A stretch of DNA of 64,000 nt, from assembly GCF_019226825.1 (NCBI RefSeq), contig NZ_CP076643.1:1674001-1738000 (forward strand). Direction: 5' to 3'. The position numbers and the translations under genes are program-made. This stretch comes from Vibrio ostreae. GTDB lineage: Bacteria > Pseudomonadota > Gammaproteobacteria > Enterobacterales > Vibrionaceae. The notes below the pieces were generated by a model, which did no database searches, had not been told where the DNA came from, and was given only the letters and a program-made list of their open reading frames with translations. Below are positions 1 to 8,668 of this stretch, piece after piece; positions within the stretch are counted from its first letter, which is position 1, and each line of letters begins with the position of its first letter.

Positions 1-423
1 TTTCGTGAAACGGCGTCACTTACTGGTTCCCAATTGAGCCAATACAAAGTGACCTTTACTCAAACCAAAGGCAAAAAGAACCGCTCTGTTCCTATTAGCC
101 CAGAGTTGTATGAAGAAATTTATAAACCCGGCTCTGGCCCATTGTTTGCGATTGGCTATTCAACCGTGTACCGCTTCATTTCCAGAAACATTCCTCGGCT
201 AAAACAACAAGCCGCCCACGTCCTGCGCCACACGTTCGCCAGCTACTACATGATGAATGGCGGCAACATTATTGCCTTACAACGAATACTTGGTCATGCC
301 GATATAAAGCAAACGATGCGTTATGCTCATCTGGCACCCGATCACTTAGAAGATGTTGTCAGTAAGAACCCGCTAACGAGTTTGAGAAGGGAGTTTTCAG
401 CAGAGAAAGAACCTGCCGAATGA
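1..423 (+). CDS. Phage integrase, tyrosine recombinase (3' part only)
   Basis: The reading frame is open from base 1, so the gene starts left of the window. The visible ~140 residues are the C-terminal catalytic part of a tyrosine recombinase: HVLRHTFAS (the H-x-x-R box), LQRILGHAD (second His) and TMRYAHL with the nucleophilic Tyr. The stretch TKGKKNRSVPIS resembles integrases of P2-like phages. Such enzymes integrate and excise phage DNA. The gene points into host genes (a ycgN homologue follows), so the phage attachment site should lie near its 3' end, with the prophage to the left. The subfamily assignment is from motif memory. Confidence 0.9.
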   Translation, partial: FRETASLTGSQLSQYKVTFTQTKGKKNRSVPISPELYEEIYKPGSGPLFAIGYSTVYRFISRNIPRLKQQAAHVLRHTFASYYMMNGGNIIALQRILGHADIKQTMRYAHLAPDHLEDVVSKNPLTSLRREFSAEKEPAE

Positions 424-466
424 CCACAATTTGTGGACAAAAAATGTCCACATCGTGACCACAAAT
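421..466 (+). repeat. Direct and inverted repeats just after the integrase
   Basis: TGACCACAA occurs at 421-429, overlapping the integrase stop, and again at 456-464. Between them lies a perfect inverted repeat, GTGGACA (433-439) and TGTCCAC (445-451), with a 5-base A loop. This arrangement suits integrase arm-type sites or a small terminator. There is no experimental support, and no attachment core could be identified. Confidence 0.5.
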
Positions 467-541
467 TTTAATAATATATGGTTTTATTGGGCTTTATTTG
501 GGTTCATTCGATTCATAACCCATTGAAAACCCTTGATACGC

Positions 542-982
542 CTACTGGCGCGAAGGGTGGTTCAAAATGTGATCTTCCCAGTCCACCACGTCAATCTCGT
601 ACACCACTTTATTGCGTACGCTTTCGCCGGCGGCGTGCATGGCGGCTTTGGAGCCGGTGATCAGCGGGTGCCACTTTGGTAGGGTTTCACCGTCGGCCAA
701 AAGGCGGTACGCGCAGGTGTCCGGCAGCCAGTGGAATTCATCGATCTTGTCGCGAGTCAGCTTGAGGCACTCTTCGCCTGAGCTGAAACGGTTCGGGTAA
801 TCTTTGCAAGAGCAGGTTTCGCTGTTTAACCAGCTGCACGCGACATTGGTGTAATACACCTCGTCTGAGTCTTCGTCCATCAGCTTGTGCAGGCAGCATT
901 TGCCGCAACCATCACACAGGGATTCCCACTCTGCTTCGGTCATTTGATCCAGGGTTTTGCTTTGCCAAAATGGAGTGCTCAT
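542..982 (-). CDS. ycgN: YcgN family cysteine-cluster protein (UPF0260)
   Basis: This 146-residue protein has conserved Cys in CDGCGKCC near residue 25, followed by further Cys (ACSW, TCSC), then SGEECLKL and PDTCAYR. That pattern and length match the YcgN/UPF0260 family, whose cysteines probably bind a metal or Fe-S centre; the biochemical role is not established. It is a cytoplasmic single-gene unit. It is divergent from a second, shorter cysteine-cluster gene at 1136, so two Fe/Zn-cluster proteins sit back to back. Confidence 0.9.
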   Translation of the reverse strand: MSTPFWQSKTLDQMTEAEWESLCDGCGKCCLHKLMDEDSDEVYYTNVACSWLNSETCSCKDYPNRFSSGEECLKLTRDKIDEFHWLPDTCAYRLLADGETLPKWHPLITGSKAAMHAAGESVRNKVVYEIDVVDWEDHILNHPSRQ

Positions 983-1135
983 AACGTCTGTTTTTCCTGT
1001 CTTGTTTCAGGGGGACGATTTATACCCTCCTGCCCTACAAAGTTCAAGGATAAATATTCTGCGATCCCGCTGCGAGCCGCGACGATTTCTGTTAGGATCG
1101 CCGCCCTTATTGAGCGAACACACAAAAGTAGGTAA

Positions 1136-1387
1136 ATGATGGAATGTAGACTGGGTTGCGGCGCATGCTGTATTGCGCCGAGTATTTCTTCCCCGATTCC
1201 GGGTATGCCCGATGGTAAGCCGGCCGGTGTGCGCTGTATTCAGCTCAATGATGACAATTTATGTAAGCTGTTTGGCAAGGCGGAGCGCCCTAAAGTATGC
1301 CACCAGTTCAAACCGTGCCCGAGTGTGTGCGGCAGCACTAATCAGCAGGCCCTGGACAATATCACCGAACTGGAACAGCTGACCTGA
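1136..1387 (+). CDS. YkgJ family cysteine-cluster protein
   Basis: This 83-residue protein has CRLGCGACC at the start, GVRCIQL, NLCKLFG and VCHQFKPCPSVCG, a Cys-rich layout typical of the YkgJ/UPF0153 family, which is thought to bind zinc or iron. A second ATG lies three bases after the first. The AGG at 1130-1132 fits either start, slightly better the second (1139). It is divergent from ycgN, and a bidirectional terminator separates it from recR. The function is unknown beyond the family. Confidence 0.85.
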   Translation: MMECRLGCGACCIAPSISSPIPGMPDGKPAGVRCIQLNDDNLCKLFGKAERPKVCHQFKPCPSVCGSTNQQALDNITELEQLT

Positions 1388-1422
1388 GCCTCACGCTCAA
1401 ACGCAGCTCAGATTGAGAGATT

Positions 1423-1453
1423 AAAAAACCGCGCCATGATGCGCGGTTTTTTA
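1423..1453. terminator. Bidirectional rho-independent terminator
   Basis: A perfect 12-bp stem (1423-1434 with 1441-1452) closes a CATGAT loop. A-runs and T-runs flank it, so it can end transcription of the YkgJ-family gene on + and recR on -. Confidence 0.85.
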
Positions 1454-2053
1454 TTACAGTTTTTGTCGGCCCAGCAGCGAGTGAGACAAGGTGGTCCCGT
1501 CGACCAGCTCCAGTTCACCGCCCACCGGTACACCGTGGGCAATACGGCTGGCTGAGACATCGTGCTCGCGGCACAGCTCTGCGATGTAGTGCGCCGTTGC
1601 TTCACCTTCCACCGTCGGGTTGGTGGCCAGAATCACTTCGGTCACGTCACCACGTTGCAAGCGAAAATCAAGTACGTCCAGGCCAATATCACTCGGCCCG
1701 ATACCATCCAGCGGTGACAGGTGGCCCATCAGCACGAAATAGCGACCGGAGTACTGACCTGTGGCTTCTACCGCCGCAATATCTGCCGGGCTTTCCACCA
1801 CACAGATCTGGCCGTTTTCCTGACGCTTCGGATTTTGACAAATATGGCAAATGTCCTCCTCAGTAAAGGTACGACATTCGCTGCAATGGCCGATTTCAAC
1901 CATTGCCTGACTCAGAGCATCTGCCAGTTGCAGGCCACCTTTGCGGTCTCTCTGCAACAAATGAAAGGCCATACGCTGCGCTGACTTAGGACCAACCCCA
2001 GGCAGACAACGTAAGGCCTCCATCAAATGCTCCAGCATATGACTGGTGCGCAT
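1454..2053 (-). CDS. recR: Recombination mediator RecR
   Basis: This 199-residue protein has an N-terminal helix-hairpin-helix ([13 protein letters not shown]), a zinc finger (CSECRTF...CHICQ) near residues 57-75 and a Toprim domain ([14 protein letters not shown]). The length is typical of the family. RecR works with RecO (and RecF) to load RecA on SSB-coated single-stranded DNA at gaps. It is the last gene of apt-dnaX-ybaB-recR, 15 bases after ybaB. Confidence 0.98.
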   Translation of the reverse strand: MRTSHMLEHLMEALRCLPGVGPKSAQRMAFHLLQRDRKGGLQLADALSQAMVEIGHCSECRTFTEEDICHICQNPKRQENGQICVVESPADIAAVEATGQYSGRYFVLMGHLSPLDGIGPSDIGLDVLDFRLQRGDVTEVILATNPTVEGEATAHYIAELCREHDVSASRIAHGVPVGGELELVDGTTLSHSLLGRQKL

Positions 2054-2068
2054 TAAACTGACTCGTAA

Positions 2069-2398
2069 TTAAAACGGCATTTTCATACCCGGTGGTAGTT
2101 GCATACCTCCGGTAACGCTTGCCATTTTTTCTTTCTGAGTTTCTTCAACGCGACGCGCCGCATCGTTAAATGCAGCTGCAATCAGGTCTTCCAGCATTTC
2201 TTTGTCGTCTTCCATCAGGCTGTCGTCGATTTCGACACGACGTACGCTGTGACTACCAGTGATAGTGACTTTAACCAGGCCAGCACCAGATTCACCGGTG
2301 ATTTCCATGTTTGCAATTTCTTCTTGAAGCTTTTGCATGCGATCTTGCATCTGTTGGGCTTGCTTCATCAGGTTGCCCATTCCGCCTTTACCAAACAT
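2069..2398 (-). CDS. ybaB: YbaB/EbfC nucleoid-associated protein
   Basis: This 109-residue protein begins [18 protein letters not shown] and ends in a Met/Pro-rich tail ([12 protein letters not shown]), both characteristic of YbaB/EbfC. The central region forms the tweezer-like dimer that binds DNA without strong specificity. It lies between dnaX and recR, as is common in gammaproteobacteria. Confidence 0.97.
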   Translation of the reverse strand: MFGKGGMGNLMKQAQQMQDRMQKLQEEIANMEITGESGAGLVKVTITGSHSVRRVEIDDSLMEDDKEMLEDLIAAAFNDAARRVEETQKEKMASVTGGMQLPPGMKMPF

Positions 2399-2475
2399 CT
2401 TTATCTCTCTGGTTTATCTCATTGTTTCACATACTGTGGGGGTAATTGAGCGAAATCTCAAGTCCACAGTCGCAG

Positions 2476-4551
2476 TTATATCGGTCTAACACTGTCTTTA
2501 TCGAGAGCAGCGCTAAAACGGCGTTCAATAAATTGTACGTTGGGATCTGCCACAAGGTTATCAATCGCTTGTGAAAGTTTGCTCTGATACAGGCGCTCTC
2601 TCAATTCCAGCGGCGTTTCGCCCTCTTCACCAATAGTCACCGACAATTGACACTCTTCATTAAGTTGGTCATTTAATGCCTGCAGAAGTTCACTCTGGGC
2701 ACGGTCGGTGTTGAGGTGGGCATGAGTCGCACGCAGAGTCAGCTCAATGGTTGCCCCCTGTTTACGGTAAGTCGAGTTAAGTGCTAACTGCTCCACCAGC
2801 TTAGGCGTATTGAGGCGCTGGATAAGGGCAGCCCACTCATCCTGGGCATTCGCCTCATCGATAAGCTTTTGCGTCATCTCCGGCGTTTTTTCATGCTCCA
2901 GCGCGCGTTTAATCTGGGTTGGAGTCAGCTCATTTTTTTGTGGCGCTTCAATCGGCGCTTCTTGCATCGGGCGCCACTGGTAAGCTTCATCACTCGGCTC
3001 TTGATCTTCGCTCTGCTGCGCAGTATTGGGCGACATCTGCGCGGCATGCTGACCACGCAGGGCTACACGCTCAAGAACCGAAACCGGCTTGGCAGATGTC
3101 GCATCAGACTTTTTTGTATCATTACCCTTTTGCGCTAGCCCCTGACGCTGCGAGCGCAGTTGATGGCGCAGCCCTGCAACCGGTGATGCCGGCGGAGCTT
3201 GTTGTGGGGTAACCTGAACCTGCTGCGCTGGCTGAGGTGCCGGTTCTGAACTATCAGATGGCATTGGCTGCTGATAGCCACCGCTTTCCGTCGAATTGGC
3301 TGGCATGCTTTGCGGATTCGCAGGCATGCTTGGCTGAGTAGCCGGAGCATAGCCGGATGCCGGTTCTGAAGGCTGCGTCGCCGCTTGAGCCTGAACCGCC
3401 TGCGGCGGCATTTGTGCCTGCGGCTGAGCGGCCGGCTGCGGCGCAATTACATTTGCCAGCGAGGCCTGTGATGGACGAAATGCCATCATACGCAGCGCAA
3501 TCATCTCAATCCCGATACGCGGGGTGGGTGACAGCGCCAGATCATCCCGGCCTTTGAGCGCGATTTGGTAATAGAGTTGGACATCCTGCGGCGCCAATGC
3601 TTTGGCGAGCCACTGGATTTGCTCAGCATCCGGCTGCGCTTTATCGACACTGGAAGGCAGCGCCTGATACATGGCAACACGGTGCAATTGAGTCGCGAGC
3701 TGTTGCAACAGACCATCCCACTCAACCCCGTTTTGCGCCAGAGCGTCGATACGCTCCATCACGGTTTGTGGTTGCTGACTGCTGATGGCCTGGAGCAGAT
3801 GGAGTGCCTGATCGGTATCGAGCGTGCCGAGCATATGTGCCACAACATCTTTCTGTACCTGACCATTACCCAAAGCAATGGCCTGATCGGTCAGGCTGAG
3901 CGCATCACGCATACTGCCATCGGCAGCGTGCGCAATCAGTGACAGGGCTTTCGCCTCACTGTCGACCTGCTCTTGCTGCAGAATATGACTGAGCTGCTCA
4001 GTAATGGTGTCAACGTTGATCGGTTTGAGGTGAAACTGCAGACAACGCGACAAAATGGTGACCGGCAGTTTTTGCGGATCGGTCGTCGCGAGCAGGAATT
4101 TCACATACTCAGGCGGCTCTTCAAGCGTTTTAAGCAAAGCGTTAAAACTGTGGCGCGAAAGCATGTGTACTTCGTCAATCAGGTAGACTTTAAACCGGCC
4201 ACGGGCCGGTTTGTATTGCACGTTATCCAGCAGTTCGCGCGTATCTTCAACTTTGGTTCGTGAAGCAGCATCGATCTCTAACAGGTCAACAAAACGGCCC
4301 TGATCAATCTCTTTACAGGTATCACACTCACCACAAGGGGTAGCCGTAATGCCCGTTTCACAGTTCAGCCCTTTAGCAAACAGACGACCTATGGTCGTTT
4401 TACCGACACCGCGTGTTCCGCTGAACAGGTACGCATGGTGGAGACGGTTCTGTGCCAGAGCATTTTCTAAAGCTGTTAATACATGTGCCTGACCCACGAC
4501 TTCTTTAAATTTTGTGGGCCGCCACTTTCGCGCTAAGGCTAGATAACTCAT
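2476..4551 (-). CDS. dnaX: DNA polymerase III tau (and gamma) subunit
   Basis: The product is the clamp-loader ATPase: an AAA+ module with Walker A GTRGVGKTT, a zinc-binding module (CETG...CGECDTC), Walker B YLIDEVHML and the sensor SRC motif. A Pro/Gln/Ala-rich linker (about residues 365-470) and tau C-terminal domains follow. An in-frame start exists 33 bases upstream, but it would overlap apt. The ATG at 4551 is preceded by GAAGG and starts MSYLALARKW, the usual beginning. That gives 691 residues. A -1 frameshift signal at 3104-3115 predicts a 482-residue gamma form. Confidence 0.97.
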   Translation of the reverse strand: MSYLALARKWRPTKFKEVVGQAHVLTALENALAQNRLHHAYLFSGTRGVGKTTIGRLFAKGLNCETGITATPCGECDTCKEIDQGRFVDLLEIDAASRTKVEDTRELLDNVQYKPARGRFKVYLIDEVHMLSRHSFNALLKTLEEPPEYVKFLLATTDPQKLPVTILSRCLQFHLKPINVDTITEQLSHILQQEQVDSEAKALSLIAHAADGSMRDALSLTDQAIALGNGQVQKDVVAHMLGTLDTDQALHLLQAISSQQPQTVMERIDALAQNGVEWDGLLQQLATQLHRVAMYQALPSSVDKAQPDAEQIQWLAKALAPQDVQLYYQIALKGRDDLALSPTPRIGIEMIALRMMAFRPSQASLANVIAPQPAAQPQAQMPPQAVQAQAATQPSEPASGYAPATQPSMPANPQSMPANSTESGGYQQPMPSDSSEPAPQPAQQVQVTPQQAPPASPVAGLRHQLRSQRQGLAQKGNDTKKSDATSAKPVSVLERVALRGQHAAQMSPNTAQQSEDQEPSDEAYQWRPMQEAPIEAPQKNELTPTQIKRALEHEKTPEMTQKLIDEANAQDEWAALIQRLNTPKLVEQLALNSTYRKQGATIELTLRATHAHLNTDRAQSELLQALNDQLNEECQLSVTIGEEGETPLELRERLYQSKLSQAIDNLVADPNVQFIERRFSAALDKDSVRPI
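3104..3130 (-). promoter_or_regulatory. dnaX: dnaX programmed -1 frameshift site
   Basis: On the minus strand the slippery heptamer A AAA AAG (3115 to 3109) lies in the correct phase after codon ACA. After a -1 slip the ribosome reads GTC and then stop TGA (3106-3104). An SD-like AAGGG lies nine bases upstream, as the stimulatory SD does in E. coli dnaX. A weak hairpin (AGCCG/CGGTT, one G-U pair) lies about 17 bases downstream. The E. coli mechanism is established; its use here is inferred. Confidence 0.8.
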
Positions 4552-4564
4552 GAAACCTTCCGAT

Positions 4565-5110
4565 TTAGTGACCTTCAAATTCACAGATGCTGTAAACGTT
4601 CAAGCCTAAACCTTCCAGCCGCTTGTCACCACCAATTTCTGGCAGATTGATTACGAACGCCGCATGCTCCACTTCACCGCCCAGTTGACGAATCAGTTTT
4701 GCTGTCGCTTCGATGGTACCGCCGGTTGCCAGCAGATCGTCCACCACCAGTACTTTGTCGCCTGACTGAATAGCGTCTACGTGAATTTCCAGTGTGTCTG
4801 TACCGTATTCCAGATCGTAAGTCTGACCCACGGTTTCACGTGGCAGTTTGCCTGGTTTACGAACAGGAACAAAACCTAACCCCAGCTCCAGAGCCAGTGG
4901 CGCACCAAACAGGAAACCACGTGCTTCTGTGCCCACTACCTTGGTGAACCCCATCTCTTTGTAACGATCAACAAACAGCTGGATAGTCGCCTGGTAAGCT
5001 TTAGCATCTTCAAGCAGACTGGTCACGTCGCGGAACAAAATGCCCGGCTTTGGATAGTTCTCAATGCTTTTGATGCTGGATTTAATCAGTGAAAGAGTTT
5101 CGGTTGTCAT
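4565..5110 (-). CDS. apt: Adenine phosphoribosyltransferase
   Basis: This 181-residue protein converts adenine and PRPP to AMP (purine salvage, cytoplasm). The PRPP-binding motif [13 protein letters not shown] is intact, and the family motifs GILFRDVT and EARGFLFG are present. It is the first gene of the operon; dnaX begins 13 bases after its stop. Confidence 0.98.
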   Translation of the reverse strand: MTTETLSLIKSSIKSIENYPKPGILFRDVTSLLEDAKAYQATIQLFVDRYKEMGFTKVVGTEARGFLFGAPLALELGLGFVPVRKPGKLPRETVGQTYDLEYGTDTLEIHVDAIQSGDKVLVVDDLLATGGTIEATAKLIRQLGGEVEHAAFVINLPEIGGDKRLEGLGLNVYSICEFEGH

Positions 5111-5198
5111 AACAAAATTAACTTTGATTGGCCCGACGCGGCATCTCTCCGCTTGGGGTATTTACGGTTTCTGCACTGTAAAAAACTTTCCATGTGCC

Positions 5199-5229
5199 GA
5201 AAAAACAAACGCCCACTCGAAGAGCGGGC
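5199..5229 (-). terminator. Terminator of the DUF454 gene
   Basis: On the minus strand GCCCGCTC-TTC-GAGTGGGC (one G-T pair) is followed by a T-rich GTTTGTTTTTT. It lies 17 bases after the stop of the gene at 5246. Confidence 0.75.
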
Positions 5230-5245
5230 ACACTTCTCCACAATG

Positions 5246-5650
5246 CTAGTGATTTTCTTGTTGGTTAGCAACCAGCTCGTGAGTAGGAAGACGCAGAAAC
5301 ACGATAATCAGCACCACTAAACCGACCAACAGCAGACTCTTTAACCAAAGATGAGGAACAACAGCGATAGAAAGCGCAAAGCTGAGGACAATAAATACGC
5401 AACCGCGTTGCTTAACCTGCTTCGATACTGCTTTGTTCTGCTGCCAGTTGATAATGATCGGCCCGAACAGCGAATGCTCATGCAACCAGCGATGAAATCT
5501 GGGGCTACTGCGGAAAAAACACGCACTGGCCAGCAGAATAAAGGGCGTGGTGGGAAGAAGAGGAAGTACGATACCCAGGACACCCAGGCAAACGCTCAGC
5601 ACACCAACAACATTGAGTACAGCATGTCGAATATTGATGGTGAACCTCAC
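5246..5650 (-). CDS. ybaN: YbaN/DUF454 family inner membrane protein
   Basis: This 134-residue protein has an N-terminal membrane segment (VVGVLSVCLGVLGIVLPLLP) and the family signature GIVLPLLPTTPF followed by CFFRSSPRFHRWL. Two more hydrophobic segments lie near residues 85-120. That matches the YbaN/DUF454 family of small inner membrane proteins of unknown function. In many gammaproteobacteria ybaN sits beside apt, as here. Confidence 0.9.
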   Translation of the reverse strand: MRFTINIRHAVLNVVGVLSVCLGVLGIVLPLLPTTPFILLASACFFRSSPRFHRWLHEHSLFGPIIINWQQNKAVSKQVKQRGCVFIVLSFALSIAVVPHLWLKSLLLVGLVVLIIVFLRLPTHELVANQQENH

Positions 5651-5662
5651 TTAACTATTGTG

Positions 5663-5726
5663 CGCGCTACCTGGTCAAAAGCATGGTAGCGCGTTGGTGG
5701 AATGAGCGGCAGGCAGCCGTCATTCC
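5663..5726. other. Two consecutive hairpins upstream of ybaN
   Basis: CGCGCTACC (5663-5671) pairs perfectly with GGTAGCGCG (5685-5693). Next to it, GGAATGA-CGGC pairs with GCCG-TCATTCC (5699-5726, one bulged G). Neither has a T tail on either strand, so they are not classic terminators. They lie between the 43-residue ORF and ybaN, both on the minus strand, and could be a leader structure or a transcript-end signal. Confidence 0.5.
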
Positions 5727-5740
5727 AACCTTAACCGATA

Positions 5741-5872
5741 TCAGAACCCGGCGTAACCATTGACCACACGAAGCCAGGTCAGGGTCGCAGGTAAGGTCGG
5801 TACTAACAGGGCCAGGATGAAACCTAAAAAGTATAAAACATTATAAGGTTCTTTAAACTCTTTGTCTGCCAT
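5741..5872 (-). CDS. Small membrane protein, 43 residues
   Basis: An uninterrupted frame from ATG (5872) to TGA encodes 43 residues. A charged start (MADKEFKEPYNV) is followed by one hydrophobic segment (LYFLGFILALLVPTLPATL) and a short tail (RVVNGYAGF). The composition is that of a single-pass small membrane protein and not of random sequence; the upstream AGAGAAG is a weak ribosome site. I do not recognise it. It lies 90 bases upstream of ybaN on the same strand. Confidence 0.6.
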   Translation of the reverse strand: MADKEFKEPYNVLYFLGFILALLVPTLPATLTWLRVVNGYAGF

Positions 5873-5900
5873 GATTCGCTTCTCTGTTGTAGGTGACTTT

Positions 5901-5928
5901 TTGTTATTGCCGACTTGTTATTGCCGAC
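5901..5928. repeat. Two perfect 14-bp tandem copies
   Basis: TTGTTATTGCCGAC occurs at 5901-5914 and again at 5915-5928, in the upstream region of the 43-residue ORF. The rest of the interval 5929-6170 holds no convincing gene. Confidence 0.7.
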
Positions 5929-6165
5929 TCCCGTCTCCAGTAAACCAGCTTATCCCCGACTTTATGGCGACTTACTGCGGAAATAGGCTTGCTACAGCCG
6001 GCGTTATCCCAAACCGCACGCCAGGCGGTGGTTAATTATTGACGCTGACTATAACTTAAACAACCCACCATAAACACTGACTATAAACAGGGATATTAGT
6101 AACCGGTTAACTGGCTCACATTTGCCTTTGCACGTGATAACCCTGATGCAAACCAGCTCAACTGC

Positions 6166-6197
6166 TGAAAAGAAAATGCAGGGCCAAAGCCCTGCAT
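6166..6197 (-). terminator. Terminator of the RssB-like gene
   Basis: On the minus strand ATGCAGGGC-TTTG-GCCCTGCAT is a perfect 9-bp stem followed by TTTCTTTTC. It lies about 140 bases after the stop of the gene at 6340. Confidence 0.85.
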
Positions 6198-6339
6198 CTG
6201 ACAAAATATGATTGACGTACACTACCCATATTACCAAAGCAACTAAGTTACCTGAGGTAGCTAAAAGGGTAACTAAAAGCAACCAAAGCAACCGAGCCAG
6301 TGTCCATCGCTCTGGCCTGCTGTCAGTTGCAGTCTACGA

Positions 6340-7443
6340 TCAGTTATTGCTGCCCTGATAAATGTCCAGCACAAAGCTACAGGATCCGAGACAACTCAAC
6401 GACAGCTGACAGGCATCGTGAATCAGTAAGTCTTTGGTAATGAAGTTTTTAAGGCAGTTTTCACCCAGGTTCACTCCCGCGGCTATGTGCTGCGTCATGT
6501 AACCGTTCGACCACTGGCTATCCAGCCCGGCGGGCAAGAGAGACAAGGTTCCGTCTGACAAATTAGCAACCCCAAACAGAGCCGCGACGGGCTCGGCGCA
6601 CTCGGAGCATTCCAGTCCACGCTCGACAATCTCCGCCAGATCTTTCAGATCGGCACTAAAACTGCGCAAGTTACGTAAGTAATCATTAAACAGGGCACGG
6701 ACCAGCAAAGTACTTGCCACCCCTTTGTCGTGGCTACTCGATGAATCCACCACATAAAACGCAAACTGACCATTCATCAGCCACGCATAGTCAAACACTA
6801 ACGGCATCACATCCGCTGACTGCAACAGACGATAGCTGCATTTCCACGCGCCCTGCGCAGTGTCTTTTTCCGGCAGCAACGCATGTAACAGATCTTTGGC
6901 CGCACTCGGGTTGTCTCGCAAATACTCCAGATGCCAGTGCAACTCCTGCTCTTCAGGAATATCACCGCCGCCATCGACCTGGAACCACTGACTGGCAAAA
7001 TCGCGTTGATCCGCCAAATGGTTACAGGTGTCCTCGAGCGTACTCTCAATGGCACAACTTAAGTGTTCATGATTGCCAATCGGCTTGGCGAGGAAATCTT
7101 TAATGCCATAACGCAGCGCTTTGGCAACGTCGGACATTTCGTCGGTGGCCGACACCACAATCATGGGCAGCGACGGATACTCCAGGCTGACCTCTTCCAC
7201 AAACTCAATACCGTCCAGCACGGGCATCGACAAATCACACAGCACCAAATCCGGTTCGGTCTTCCTCAGTTTCCTCAGCCCGTCCAGTCCGTCTTCAGCT
7301 TCCATCACTTTATAGCCTTGCGCAGACAGGTAACCGCTGGTGATACGCCTGAATATCGGGTCGTCATCCACCAGCATAATTAACTTCTCATCTGGCACTT
7401 TGGCAGCCGAAATATCTGGCGTTTCGATGTGTGTTTTGTACAT
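6340..7443 (-). CDS. rssB: RssB-like response regulator (receiver plus PP2C-like domain)
   Basis: This 367-residue protein has an N-terminal receiver (about 22-140): acidic pair VDDD, phosphoacceptor Asp70 in LVLCDLSMP, Ser in VVSATDEM and Lys in FLAKP. A PP2C/SpoIIE-like domain follows that resembles the RssB pseudophosphatase, for example DNPSAAKDLLHALLP and LLVRALFNDYLR. In E. coli RssB delivers the stationary-phase sigma factor RpoS to ClpXP. The order of domains and these local matches suggest the same role here, but the identity is distant and an adapter role is inferred. No kinase gene is adjacent. Confidence 0.7.
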   Translation of the reverse strand: MYKTHIETPDISAAKVPDEKLIMLVDDDPIFRRITSGYLSAQGYKVMEAEDGLDGLRKLRKTEPDLVLCDLSMPVLDGIEFVEEVSLEYPSLPMIVVSATDEMSDVAKALRYGIKDFLAKPIGNHEHLSCAIESTLEDTCNHLADQRDFASQWFQVDGGGDIPEEQELHWHLEYLRDNPSAAKDLLHALLPEKDTAQGAWKCSYRLLQSADVMPLVFDYAWLMNGQFAFYVVDSSSSHDKGVASTLLVRALFNDYLRNLRSFSADLKDLAEIVERGLECSECAEPVAALFGVANLSDGTLSLLPAGLDSQWSNGYMTQHIAAGVNLGENCLKNFITKDLLIHDACQLSLSCLGSCSFVLDIYQGSNN

Positions 7444-7694
7444 AGCTCCCTACCCCACTATGCGTTTGCAATGTGTTTGCTGTTCACAATTTGAATTATT
7501 GTTATAAGATGGTTTCTCACGTTACTTAAAAGTAGCCTTGAAATAAGATTTATACAAATATTCCACTTTGCACCTGGGTTGCATACTATATGTATGGAAT
7601 ATCACAAATCGTCCAACAAGTTGACATCACTCAATCTTTGCCTTTGGATATCCGTATAAATTACTCAAATTCGTAAAATAATGTGTCAGGAACG

Positions 7695-8570
7695 ATGAAA
7701 CTAGATGATCTAAACCTTTTTCGACTGGTTGTCGAAAACGGTAGCTACACCGCCACTTCTCGTAAGACGATGATACCTGTAGCGACCATTACCCGACGCA
7801 TTCAAGCGCTTGAAGATTCGCTGAATCTAAGACTTTTGAATCGCCACGCTCGTAAACTGTCGCTGACCGAAGCCGGTGAACGTTTCTTTAAAGATTGCTC
7901 ACCCTTGCTGCAGCGCCTGGCTTCCATGACGGAAGAGATTACCGATGAATGTCGTGGTGCCTCCGGTAAAATTAAGATTTCAGCGCCCTACAATTTGACC
8001 AAACGCATGATGATGCCGATGTTCAATGACTTCATGCGCGAGTATCCTGAAATCAATATTGAGCTGACCACCAGCAACCATGCGGATCAGCTTGACCCAA
8101 CCGAATGGGATGTCATTTTCCGGGTCGGACCACAACGAGACTCTAGCCTGATCGCCCGTAAAATCAGCGATGTGAAAGATATTTTGGTCGCAAGCCCGGA
8201 GTACCTGGCCACCAATCCGGCGCCAAAACATGCCGAAGATCTGGTGCGTCACTCACTGCTGAAAGGCTACCCGCTGATCAAGTGGCAACTGACCAGCACC
8301 AAAGGCGAAGTCGTCACCAACAACGACAAAGGACGCTTTCAGGCCAACGCACTGAATGTCGTGCGCAGCGCCTGCTCCGAAGGTTTAGGCATCACTCTGA
8401 TGCCAGACGTCATGCTGCGCGAATTTATTGCCGACGGCAGCCTGGTTCGGGTGCTGGAAGACTGGAGTGCTAACCCGCGCGACATCTATATGCTCTACAA
8501 CCATAAAGACCATCTGCCGGAGAAAGTGCGCTTGTTCATAGATTTCGTGATTGCCTACAACATTCACTAA
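7695..8570 (+). CDS. LysR-type transcriptional regulator
   Basis: The protein has an N-terminal winged helix-turn-helix (LDDLNLFRLVVENGSYTATS...ITRRIQALE) and a LysR effector-binding domain (about 90-290), 291 residues in all. The frame opens with a GTG at 7683, but the ATG at 7695 has AGGA five bases upstream and begins MKLDDLNLF, the usual start for this subgroup. The downstream gene (YdjA-like nitroreductase) is convergent, so the target cannot be read from context. No ligand can be assigned. Confidence 0.93.
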   Translation: MKLDDLNLFRLVVENGSYTATSRKTMIPVATITRRIQALEDSLNLRLLNRHARKLSLTEAGERFFKDCSPLLQRLASMTEEITDECRGASGKIKISAPYNLTKRMMMPMFNDFMREYPEINIELTTSNHADQLDPTEWDVIFRVGPQRDSSLIARKISDVKDILVASPEYLATNPAPKHAEDLVRHSLLKGYPLIKWQLTSTKGEVVTNNDKGRFQANALNVVRSACSEGLGITLMPDVMLREFIADGSLVRVLEDWSANPRDIYMLYNHKDHLPEKVRLFIDFVIAYNIH

Positions 8571-8590
8571 CAGGCTACAGTAACCCAATA

Positions 8591-8627
8591 AAATGCCAGT
8601 AACTTAGCGTTACTGGCATTTTTTGTT
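8591..8627. terminator. Bidirectional terminator between lysR and ydjA genes
   Basis: A 13-bp perfect stem (8591-8603 with 8609-8621) closes a TTAGC loop and is followed by T4G; an AATAAAA run lies on the other side. It separates two convergent genes. Confidence 0.85.
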
Positions 8628-8668
8628 CTGGTCCGAACAGAAGGCATACAGGCTGACATTCAGCGCAG

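Noticed and set aside
6049..6291. 80-residue hydrophobic minus-strand frame
   Set aside because: The terminator hairpin of the RssB-like gene (6166-6197) falls inside it, no ribosome site is seen, and no family resemblance exists.
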